64,000 nt of DNA from Notamacropus eugenii (taxonomy: Eukaryota > Chordata > Mammalia > Diprotodontia > Macropodidae), in NCBI RefSeq assembly GCF_028372415.1, contig NC_092875.1, positions 229,251,136-229,315,135 on the forward strand. Reading direction: 5' to 3'. The notes below the pieces were generated by a model that was given only the letters and a program-made list of their open reading frames with translations, ran no database searches and was not told the DNA's origin. The position numbers were made by a program, and so were the translations under genes. Shown here one piece after another: positions 9,801 to 21,800 of this stretch. The number at the start of each line of letters is the position of its first letter. Position 1 is the first letter of the stretch.

Positions 9801-12800
9801 CCAGAGGAACAGGAGGTCTGGGCTAAGATACTTTACAGGGAATGCAGGGAGGCAGGGGTCACTATAGAGTTAAACGACCTCTGAGAATTTTGTAAAAGGA
9901 TTTGGAAGTTCTCTCCCTGGCTCGAGCGGACCAGAATATCAAGAGAAAGATGGGGAGCGGTCGGAGAACAAATGACCGCTTATGAACAACAATGCCCCGG
10001 GGAGCTGGAGGATTTAGATTTCCTGATATTCGGTGTGATTAAAAGCCTTTTGGAAGGCCCAGAGAGACCAGGGCGGGATTGGAATGAGAGTGGAAGCGGA
10101 GAGAGGGGAGGGGAGAACCCTGGCAAGCAGAAAGTTAAGGAGTGTAGAGAAAAAATAGGTTCAGAGCTCCATCTAGCAGATGGGATAGGCGAGGCAGGAG
10201 AGCATATACTTCCCTCTGCGCCTCCTTATAGCACGCTCCATACTGGAGCGGATAGGACCTGCCTTAGCGGTCGCTCAGTACCCCGGCACTGGAAGCTCAA
10301 AGAAAGCCAGAGACCAGTGTGGGGAATAGGAGGGTGCCAAAATACCTTAGAGACAATGCACCCAGTAAAATGGGAGGCAGAGGATCACCAAGGGACCGTA
10401 TGGCCGTTGGTGATTCCAGGACTTAGTTTTAACATCTGGGGCAGAGACATCATGAGCCACCCGCGGATGAGGCTATCAAATTTTTAGTAAGGGCCATTGC
10501 AGTTGCACTGGAGTCCCCACCCTTGAATTGGAAGTCAGACACCCCGATTTGGGTGGAGCAATGGCCCCTGACTCCACAAAAACTCCAGGCACTACAAATA
10601 CTGGTTAAGGAGCAATTAGCACCCTGGAATGCTCCTGTGTTTGTTATAAAGAAAAAACCTGTAAAATTCAGGTTCCTTACAGATGTTAATCAAGCATTTG
10701 TAAGCACCAGGCAGCAGCAATACCAAAGTAAACAGCCAGTATGCAGCCTTATCAACTTCACCTTAAAGGTGATCCTCGCTAAACAAAAAAGGGGAAGAGG
10801 TCGCCTAACACAATCAGAGCTTGATACAGCTGTCTCAAAAAACTCACATACTACTCCAGCTATGAGACATTTTGTGACTATTCCACGACAACCCCGCAAG
10901 GAAAGTAATACCCAGGCTGGAAATAAGGAAACATGGGCCATGGTAAAGGATATGGCCTCAGGGAAATGGCAAGGTCCGTATAAGATACTAATATGGGGTC
11001 CAGGGTATGTTTGTGTCTCCACAGGAAAAGGGGACACGTGGATTCCCATTAGAAGGATCCGTAGGTGGAAACCGGTGTCAGAGACGACGGAGACGCAGGA
11101 AGCGGAGACCCCGGAGACGGACCATGCACCACCTGAGTCTGCTGCTGACAGCTTTGACCTTGCTGCCCAGAGAGGAAGCAGCACTCATCCCAACCACTGC
11201 CACGCTGACATAACACTGGGTGCTCCTAACTGACACATTGCTGCCCGCTCCATCTAGGCATCTCCTTTCAGCGGCTGAAGGAGGACTTTGATATCACGAA
11301 CCCAGGACACATGGGGGGTGACCAACTTTTCGCCTGAACACCACAGGCTTGGCCGTGAGGTCCATTTGCATGACTGAGGGGGTGGTGTAGTGTAAGGCGC
11401 CAGCACTGAGCTACTTCTCTTAGAATATGCTTTGGAATTAGTGATTGAACTTCCTCTTGTTGTAATTCAGCCATTTAGTTTCATCTTTGTTTTGTTGGAT
11501 GCCTCTCTTTGTCAGTTGTGCTAGCTGCAGATTTCTGTGTAAATGAAGTTCTTGTTGTGGGGTACTCATATGCTAAAGGCCTCCCTAACCCACTTAGCCT
11601 CCAGCCGCTATTTGCTGTAGGGCCATGTGCGCTCTGCGCAAAACAAAAAAGGGGAGATGTTGGGGGTGTAAGCTCAGTTCCATGTGGACAGTCTCGGGCG
11701 GGTAAAGGTGAGAACTTCTAAACCTTAGAGTTCTCCTGAGGCCCCCCAGGAAACAGCAGGGAATTGAGGAGTGAGATCTCGTGTATTTCCGCCTCTTCCC
11801 GTGAGAACGTGATGGGAGAGAGCATCCCCGCCCTCGAGACTGGCCCGGATCTGGGCACACCTATTGTAATCTAACAGGCACGGTATTCAGGTGCAAACTA
11901 TGCGGCAGGAGAGCTTAAGTAGGGTCAGGAAAGCCTGAAGGCGCTCTTAGCGCTGAGGGGCCCTTACAGGACAGAAGGCCCCTCTTCCTTCTCTCCTCTC
12001 TTCGCTTTTCCCTCTCCCCTCTCTCCCCACTTCCACTTCTGCTTTCATTCTCTTACTGTAAGATCTTTGCCTCCTTGGGAGATTTCTCTCTCTCCTAAGG
12101 AAGAGTTCCCCCTGCACATGTAACCAGGACCCTGAATAAAGCCTAACCCTTGTTCGACTCCGGAAAGTTTCTTCTCTCATATGTTTATCCGGTTTGGCCA
12201 GCCGAAGACCTGCGATAGGTAAGGTAAGACTCGGGTAGCCCTCAGGCCTCTAGGCCTGGCAATAAGTGATGATTTGATTTGATTTTTTTAAAGGTAAAGG
12301 CTTAGGACAAGAAGAATGAAATTAAAAATGTAAAAAATCCAAATAAACTTGCTACAGATGTTTCCTCTTCCTTGGTTTTCTTTATATGGCACTCAGGAAT
12401 GTTCAAACATTCTTTTGGCAGTTGTAGGTCTTATACATGCTCCCATGCCTCTAAAGTGTAATTGTCTTAAAAGTAGGATTATATGAGCTCCCTATTATGT
12501 ATTGTGCAAAAGTTCAAACTTCTTTGCTTGGCATTTAAGACATTATGAAATCTGGTGCTACTCTAAAATCCCAGTCTTTTGGTACACTACTCTCCCCTCC
12601 ATGTACACACAATCTTGAAACCTGGTAAATATTCCCATTGTGCTCCTGACAAATTTTTCTTCAACTGTCTTCCACATGACTGGGGTTGTGCTATGATCCA
12701 TGGTACATATGACTAAAAATGCTACATACCACCCAGTGGTTCAAAAAACCTGAATTTTGATATTTTTAATGGATGGTAGAAACTGTAAATACAAACATTT

Positions 12801-15800
12801 GATCAAATAGGGCAACTATATTTTTTAAAAATATTCATCTAAAAGAAACTGTTTCAAATGTTTAAACCATTGCCATATCTTTCAAATATTTAAAAAGATC
12901 CAGAAATCCTCCTGATACTCAATGCTTCCTTGTAAAGAATATTTTAAGTCACTTAAGTTAATATCAATGTTCTTCTCTAACCAAGTAACAGAGACACTGG
13001 CAATAAAGTCATTGGCTTTTCTGTCATTACAAAAAATTAAAACTGACCAAGAATTTTTGCAGGTGTTTGGTCAAGCTTTTCATGAAATAACAGAGTTTGG
13101 TTATACAGATCATAAAGTTAGATTTCTGTGCTTTTGCACATAAGCTCTGCCTAGTCAAATTTAAGCTAAACAAAATCAACACAATTAAAACTAACAGACT
13201 GGATGTGTGACTTGGTGCGGGGAGGGTGGGTTAAAGGGAGTAGAGAATAGGGAACCAACTCCCTTAATCATGGAAGCTGCCACCTTTTCTGTAACTTATG
13301 AGAGTTGCCTAGAATGCAGAGAAGATGACTTGCCTACAGTCTCACAGTGTCAGAGACAGAACTTGAACCCAAACCTTTTTAATTCCGAGGACACTGCTAA
13401 TATGTTATGCTATCTCTTTGGTCCTCTTTGAAAATGAAGGATGAACACAACAATGTTATCTCTCATTGATGGTTTTCCTAAATTTGATTGTAAACACTTA
13501 CAATAGTTAATATATATTTATGCTACTGTTGTAGGTACTGCTTGAGACAGGAGTATTTTTTGAAGCCCTTCCTGATCAGAATCTCTATCAGTGGTAGATA
13601 TTTAAGCTAATCACAAGAATATAAAACCTAAAATAAATGAATACTCAACTACAAAAATCTCAAAGTATACAAGAATAATAAGGCGGTAATTATCAAAACT
13701 ATTTGGTATTGACTAAGAAATAGAAAGGAGGGTCAGAGGAACAGAGCAGATATACAATACATAGTGGCAAATTATTCTAGTAGCCTTGTGTTTGACAAAA
13801 GAAAGAACTGTTGGGAAAACTGGGAAGTAGTTTGACAGAAATTGATTATATATCATTATCAGACTCAAAAGGTCAAAATGGATACATGAACTAGATATAA
13901 AGTAGATATAAGAAAATTAGAAGAACATGGAACACATTTACTTATCAGACTTATGGATAGGAAGATTTTATAAATGAACAAGAAACAAAGAGCATTGCAA
14001 GATGTAAAATGGATAATTTTGACTACGTTAAAACTTTCCGCACAAATAAAAACAATGTAGCCAAGATTAGAAGGAAAACAAAAAAATTGGGAAAAAATTT
14101 CAAAGACAATTTCTCAGATGTCTCATATCTCAAATACAGAAAACTGTTAAGTTTATAAGAATGAGTCATTCTCCAACTGATAAATGGTCAAAGGATATGA
14201 AGTCATTTTTTTCAAAGAAATCAAAAACTACAGTCATATGAAAAAATGCTCTAAATGACTATTGATTAACGAAATACAAATTAAAACAACTGAGATATTT
14301 CACACCTATCAGGATTGACTAAAATGGGAGAAGGGGAAAATGATAAATGTTGGAAGGGATGTGGAAAAATTAGGACATTAATATACAGTTGGTGAAACTG
14401 TGAACTCATTCAACCATTTTGGAGCAATACGGAATTAGGCTCAAAGAACTGACCTAGCAATATCACTGTTAAGGTTTGTTTCCCAAGGTAATCAGGGAAA
14501 AAGAAAAAGAACCTAAATGTTCTAAAATATTTATGGCAGTTCTCTTTGTGGTATGATAGAACTGGAAACTGAGAGGATGTCCATCAATTGGGGAATTGCT
14601 AAACAAGCTTTGGTATATGAGTGTGATGGAATACTACTATGCTGTAAGAAATGACAAGCTAGTTGGTTGTAGAAAAACATGGAAAGATGCATGAAATAAT
14701 GAAAAGTGAAATGAACAGAACCAACAGAATGTCATACACAATAACAGCAACATTATTCAAAGAACAATTGTGTACAAACAACATATCCTGAGCATTATAC
14801 TTAAATCAACTAGAAAGGACTCATGAATAGTATGGTTTTACATATATTTATAAATCTGTGCCAAATGGTGACCTTTTCTACTGCAGGGTGGGAAGGAAGG
14901 GAGGAGAAACTTTGGAACTTAAAATATAACACCACCACCACCCCCCAAAAAAAGAGAGAGAAAAAAACCAAAAGAATAATATCATATAACAAGTACAGTG
15001 CTACAAAACATCAAGACTTGGCCTAATTTTTGGTTTTATTTGCACACAATTTCTTTTAGATGCATTAAATTATTTGTACTTTTCATTATTATTATATTAA
15101 CCAGCATTTTCTCTCCCTCTTACCCCCTAAGTTGAAAGGAAAAAAAACCTCTAACAAAAATGCATACAGTCAAGCCACATCACTGATGTCCAAAAATATG
15201 TCTCATTTGACATGTTGACTCTATTGACTCTTGACTCTGTCAAGAGATGGGTGGCACAAAGCCCTCTGGAGTCATGGATGGTCACTGTACTGTTCAGAAA
15301 TATTAAGCCTTTCAAAGATGTTAGTCTTTAAAATGTTCTTATTGTATAAACTGTACTCCTGGCTCTGCTCACTTTATTCTGCATCAGTTTATTCAAGTCT
15401 TCCCAGGGTTCTCTGAACCTATCTACTGATTTAAAAAAAAAAATTAAAATTTTTTCAATCAGCAAAAATACACCTTCCTTCCTCCCTCTTTCCAACTTCC
15501 ATTGAGAAAGAAAAAAACTGTTACAAATATGTAGTTAGGCAAAATTAAATTCCATATCAAGCCATGCCCAAATGGGAATGCGTGTATATTTACACACACA
15601 TATGTCTCATGCTGTACCCTGGAGTCTTTCACTATTATGAGGTAGGTAGCATGTTTTATCATTAATTCTCTGGAACTATGGTTGGTCATTACACGGATCC
15701 TAAGTCTTTTAAAGTGGTCTTTACAGCATTTTTGACACTGTATAAATTGTTCTCTTTGTTCCGTTTACCTCTTTTGTATCAGTTCATATGAGTCTTCCTA

Positions 15801-18800
15801 GATTTCCTGGAAATCATCTACTTTATCACTCTTACAGAATAGTGTTCCATCAGCAATTCCCCAATTAAGGGTATCCTCTTAGATTCCCATTTTTTGCCAC
15901 CTCAAAAAGAGCTGTATTTCTGTTCATTCTTAGAATCTGTTTTGCTTAAGACTTATCTTTCCCTTGGTGTGCACTCCTAATGCCCTGTTTCCCTCCTATT
16001 TCCCTTCAGAGTGAAGTCTATTTCTCTAAAAAAAAATAACTACGTGTATTCATCCCTACTCTGACCAGTTCAGATAAGAATGATGTTCAAGTATCAGCTT
16101 CACTCCTTCTCCTTATAAGTACAGACTGTACAGATCAGGAATGCCAACAAGTCCTGTTTCATTAAAAGTCAATTTTTCCCCCTGTACAATTATACTGTTT
16201 CAGCGGGTGAGTTATTCTTGGTCATAAGTCTATGTCTTTTACCCTCTAGAATATCATATTCTAAGCTCTCTGTACTCCTTTATAGTGTTTACTGTTAAAT
16301 CATGTTTGGAATTCTGTCTGTGGTTCCTCAGTACTCGAATTTTTTTCTGGCTGCTTGGAAATAATTTTTTCTTTGATCTGGGAGCTATGAATTCTGGTTA
16401 TAATGTTCCTAGGAGTTTTCACTCTCCATTTTCTTTCAAGAAATGATTGAGACGCTCTATTTTTATTTAGCCCTCTGGTTCTAAGACATATGAAGTTTTG
16501 TTTTGTTTTTTAAGTTATGGAAATATAAAGTTTAGGCTCCTTTTGTTTGGTTCATGATATTCAGTTAGTCTAAAGATTACATTTTTTGTCCTCAAATCTT
16601 TTTTTCCAGATTGCTTTTGCTTTGAGATTTTTTTTCCAGTTGTTCTTGCTATGAGATATATTACATGTACTTTTTCCCAATCTTTTGACTCTGTTTTAAT
16701 ATTTCTTGATGTTTCATGATTTGAATTATTCTTGTCTTCTGGGTTTGTGTTTTCAATGTCCCTGTCAACATATCAGCTTTCTTATGATGGGATATTTTTT
16801 TTTTTTTGGCTTACACATTAATCCAATCCTCTTCTCAATTTCCAATTTGATATTAAGGTCTGGGCTCTGTGAACTTCTAGAAGTTTAGGCTTGGTCCTAT
16901 TGCTGGGGTTACTATTTACTTTGTTCTGGTATCTTGGGAATAACTCAGGCTGGGAGCTTGCAAGCTCAGAGTGCTCTAAAAGTCATCTGTTTTAGTTATC
17001 TGCTGTCTTTCTCCTTCCCATCTGAGTTCTGCAAGTTCCTGACCTACACAGCATAAACAAAGTGCTCCCAGTTCAGAGTCGGAAACCTGGAAACTTCTTG
17101 TTGGTCTGGGATTCCTGCACTATTACTCTGTAGGATTCAGACTAGGTTAGAAGTTGCAGTTGAGACACTGCTGTTTTCCTGAGGTCCAAGACACACTGCT
17201 GCTCCTTGCTTCTTGTGAAGGTTGGAAGTTCAATTCCATGTGGACGGTCTCGGGCGGGTAAAGGTGGGAGCTTCTAAATCTTAAGAGTTCTTACGAGGCC
17301 CCCCAGGAAAACAGCAGGGAATCGAGAAGGTCAGACCGAGCTAGCTCGGCTAGCTCGGGTATTTCCGCCTCTTCCCGGGAGATACGTGATGGGTGGAGCC
17401 TCCCTGCTCTTGAGGCTGTCCCGGATTGGACACACCTGTTGTCTCCTAACAGGCTCGATATTGATATGTAAACTACGCGACAGAGGGCTTAAGTAGGTCC
17501 AGGAAAGCCCGAAAAAGCTCTTGGGTGGAGGGGAGCGGAGCGGACAGGACAAGGCTCCGCTTTCCCTCTTTCTTCTCTCCCCTCCCCCTCTCTCCCCGCT
17601 TGTACTTCTACTTCCAATCTCTTATTGTAAGATCTTTGCCTCCTTGGGAGATCCCTCCCTCTCTCCCTCCTAAGGAAGAATCCCCTGCACTTGTAACCGA
17701 GACCCTGAAATAAAGCTCAACCCTTGTTCGACTCTGGAACGTCCTTTCTCTCATACGAGCATCCGGTTTGGCCAACCGAAGACCTCGGGATAGAGGTAAG
17801 AAGACTCGGGTAGCCCTCAGGCCTCTAGGCCTGGCAGCTTCTGAACTTGCTTCTCTCTTCAATACACAGTCTTGGGCTTATGACCCCTCTTTGTCCTGAA
17901 ATTCTTCCCCTGGATGCAAATCCCTTTCTCAGTCCACCCTGGATCAACCAGCACTGGGTTGTGGATGACAAAGGTGTAAGTTGGAATTGTTCCTATATCT
18001 TACATGAACAAGATCACAGTGCTCTGGGATCTCCCATTGTTGTGGGGTACTGCCTCTCCCTAGGTGCTAAAGTGTTCTGAGCAGGACAACTGTGATTCAA
18101 ACCTATCCCTAGTGTCAGAAGGCTTCTCTCTATATACCAACCTGGACTGGAAAAATCAAGTCTAATGTATTTTTCTAGATAGGTCTGCAGGAATTTTTTA
18201 GGTGGAGAAACTCACTGTAATTTTTCTTCCTACTCTACCATCTTGGCTCCGCTGCCATTAAAACACACACTAAAATACACACACACACATACATACATAC
18301 ACACACACTTGCATGCATGCACACTCATATTAAAATAAACTCTAGGTTATCAATGGAGGAGAGAAAGAAAAATGAATAATTTGACATCCCTTTTCTTTGA
18401 AAGTTGTTTTTATATTTCCATTTCAATGTGAGTGTAAAAAATTTTTAAATGTTTATCACTTACATCAGACCTGCACAACTTGATAGCAAATAGGGGTCAA
18501 AATTAAAATGCTACATTTTGGGCTGCAGACAGGTTTTTAGCAGCTTAGTTTCCAAGCAAAGGTGTAATTAATGATTAAACTATTTTTCAAATAAACCATA
18601 TTTTTTTTAAGAAGGGAAATTTCAATTAATATTAATAAGTAATAATTTCAATAATTATTACTTAAGATTATACTTCTTGTCAGCAATCAGTTTAAAACTC
18701 TGGAATCATGTTTGAAATCGATTTCTTTAGAAATCTGAAAACTAACCTTAGTAGCGCCTTGTTTTCTGAGTTTACTTTCTTGAAAAACCATTGTTCTCCA

Positions 18801-21800
18801 CTTAGATTTTTCAACCATTTGGATGCTTTAATTTGTTTTTCACTAGTGTCCAATTTGCTTAAGTCAATTTGTTTTGATTCAAAATTACAAGGAAGACTGC
18901 ATTCCTTTGGAAAGACTGTTACCTTCTCAGTAAACAAGGCACAATATGTTGTCTCTTATGTAAATAACACCAGTCCACTCCAAATTAAACACTCTGTGTT
19001 CTAATTTGATCTTCTGTTTCTTTTTATTACCCATTTTACAAAGTCTCCTCAAAAATTTTAATGTTAGAACCAAAAAACCTCCACAGCAACTGCTCACATA
19101 CAAAGAAATACTGAACTGAGTGTGACATTGGAGAGTGAGCCAGACATTCATGTAACTTGGATGGCGGCTGCACAGTGAGGGAGGGGAAGAAGCCTTTGCA
19201 TTGTTGCCACTCATCACATAGCAGGTGTCAGCTGTGTTGGTGCATCCCTGTACCCTGCTCTGTTCCTGTTCAATGCCAGCAATGACTGAAAACACAGCAA
19301 AAAGATACAACTCTCACTCCTCTCAGACTAGAAACAGACTGATGGTGGTTGGTTGCTATAGATCACATGATAAATAGGAAAGTACATGCAGTGGCAACCC
19401 AACCACCAAGTTACATGACAGGCACAATGACTAGTGGAAGGAGGGTTAAGTGGGGCACAAACAAAGCATTTGTTACATCTTTGCTTTCTTTTACATCCTC
19501 TACATTTTTGGGGGTGCCATCTGAAATCCTTTGGCAGGCTGCAAGCAGCCCATGGGATGTATGTTGTGCAGATCTGACTAATATGCATTAAAGAGATGCC
19601 TGTTTAGATGCAGTTTAGCATGTGGTGAATACATATAAAAACTTAAGGCAGGGGATGCCCATCAATAGGGAAATAGCTGAATAAGCTGTAGTATATAAAT
19701 ACAATGGAATACTACTGTGCAATAAGAAATGATGAGCAGACCAATTTCAGAAAGACATATAAACTGATACAAAGTGAAATGGTAAGAACCAAGAGGACAC
19801 TGAACACAATAAAGATAGTATTGCATGATGATCAACTATGAATGACTTAGTACTCCTCAATGATACAATTATCTAAGACAATTACAAAGGACTCATGATG
19901 GGAAATGCTATCCACCACATCCAGAGAAGAACTGATGGACTCTGAATACAGAGTGAAGTATATTATACTCACTTTAGTTTTGGAGGGTTTTCTGGCTCGT
20001 TTATTCTTTCACAACATGATTAATATGGAAAGGTTTTACATGACTACACATATATAATCCACATCAATTTTTTGCCCTATATAAATTTCTTAACATCTTA
20101 GGAAGAGGGGAGAAGTAAAGAGGGAGGAAAATGTGGAACTCAAAATTCTATAAAAACTAAAGTTAAAAATGGTCTTTACATATAATTGGAAAAAATAAAA
20201 TACTATTTACAAAAGAAAAAAAGAATTAACAAGTCTTATGTAATAATTTTGAAAAATATTAACTTGAAATTTTTAAAAGCATTTCCTAGGGCCATCCATA
20301 TTATAATATGGAAAATCAAAAGCTAAACAATATCAAGAAAATTAATAGCATGATAGTTGTCTTCCCAGAACATGGAGAGTATTTCAGAAAGATGAGCTAG
20401 TAGTACAACTCAGAATACATGAAACTAATGTTTAAGCATTGTGTGATCACCATTCCTGAACTACTTTTTTTTTTTTTTTTTTACAAAGGACACTGATGAT
20501 GAAAGTAGGACAAATGCTTAATACTTTTCCTGAATAATGGCAAAAGATTCGTCTACAAATGGCTCATGTGACTCCTCTCTGTCAAACTATTTATAAAAAG
20601 GTTGATTAGGGTAAGTGATGATTCATCTATGGTGGAGTGAATAAGAATACTTTTATTTTCACTTTTCCAACCTGATTAATGGGGGAAGTTTAACTGTGTA
20701 GTCTTTTACAATTTCATATAATCTAATATAATAATAAAAAGCTCTTAATTCTGTAATAATGATCAAATTTTAGTTGTAATGATCTCTCTGTTTAAAATAG
20801 ACAAAGTTCAAGCTAAGTTCTCAAATGTGTTTAGTTTCTATTTAAACATTTGTGATAGTTGGATGCATTTGCTCTAAGTTATCTAATTCATCAATGTAAT
20901 TGTGCATTTTATTATTTAGAAAAATATTTCATATGTATATAACATATGTCCATATACTTAGTTAACTTGAAGAGAGCCATCATCTATGTATAAAAATATT
21001 TGTAAAGTTAACAGGCTTTGTATTTCTCTACCTAACAAATGAATTCTTCAATTTAGTCATTAGTTTCTATTCTATATACAGAGTTCTATATTACTTCTCT
21101 ACAATTATATTGTATTTATCTGCCATATAAAGGTTCTGTGAACTTTCTGTTAAGTGCTATAAGGCATCAACTAACTCTTGTGGCTATGACATGTTGCCAT
21201 ATTTTATGGAACCTTTACACTTGCTTGGGAGGAAAAGGGTCCTAAGTATCTACCAGCAGTACCTAGTATCCAAGTAATCTTTATAGGAGACAAGAGGATA
21301 AAGTCACAGTAGGCATTATAAGTCAGCCATACAGTTCTAATTTAATGAAGGACAACCCAGTTGCCAGTTTCGTATATAAAATACATTAACAGGAGCAGTT
21401 AGGTGACACAGTGAATAGAGTGCCAGCCCTGGAGTCAGGAGGACCTGAGTTCAAATGTGACTTCAAACACTTGACACTAACTAGTTGTGTGACCTTGGGC
21501 AAGTTACTTAACCCCAACTGCCTTGCCTTCCCACCTCCAAAAAAAAAAAATTAATAAACAAAAATAAAATAACCAAATCTTAAAACAAAACAAAACAAAA
21601 CACATTAACACATGGTACTTCCTGTTACAGGAGTTAAATACTTATAGCCAAATGGCCTGATTAAAATGGAGTTCTAAAGAAAAGATACCTGTCTTTATAC
21701 TGAGAAAAATATAACTTAATGATTTAAGCATTTAATTTACAATACTGCAGCGGTGACCCAGTTCTGAAATTTAGGACTTCATTTTAAGTGGCTAAACAAA

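Larger units (their letters stand above)
10484..11233 (+). pseudogene. Defective pol: RT N-terminus joined to integrase C-terminus
   Basis: The frame continues from the slippery site to TGA at 11231-11233 without a stop. The first part (WPLTPQKLQALQILVKEQL, PWNAPVFVIKKK) is the fingers region of a retroviral reverse transcriptase. It soon passes into integrase text (LAKQKRGRGRLTQSELD) and the integrase C-terminal DNA-binding domain (GKWQGPYKILIWGPGYVCV, RRIRRW). The polymerase YxDD, RNase H and the integrase DDE core are absent. This is internal deletion, not point decay. Confidence 0.8.
9017..12267 (+). mobile_element. Young, internally deleted betaretrovirus-like provirus with 6-bp TSDs
   Basis: Two LTRs flank a 2029-nt interior. 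ATAAGT repeats on both sides (9017-9022 and 12262-12267), the 6-bp duplication expected of betaretrovirus-type (class II) integrases. The LTRs are 606 and 604 nt and differ only at 9536/12169, at 9549/12182 (both C to T) and by one CT unit, so integration is recent. The interior keeps a primer site, a gag start, a protease tail, an RT start, an integrase end, an env leader and a polypurine tract. The capsid, RT catalytic core, RNase H, integrase core and most of env are gone. It lies antisense to CEP192 in its last intron. It cannot encode its own enzymes. Confidence 0.93.

Noticed and set aside
10690..11184. Minus-strand 164-codon ORF inside the provirus
   Set aside because: Complement of the pol frame. 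The plus-strand frame has clear RT and integrase motifs, so this is a shadow.
11594..11860. Minus-strand 75/88-codon ORFs repeated in both LTRs
   Set aside because: Same non-coding LTR text read backwards. Duplicated because the LTRs are duplicates, with no protein family resemblance.
18261..18330. Regular short repeats as a possible CRISPR-like array
   Set aside because: Plain CA/CATA microsatellite in a mammalian genome, with no spacers.
18927..19310. 127-codon minus-strand ORF as a gene
   Set aside because: Lies inside the hAT relic. Only its end resembles a transposase start, and the rest is upstream non-coding.
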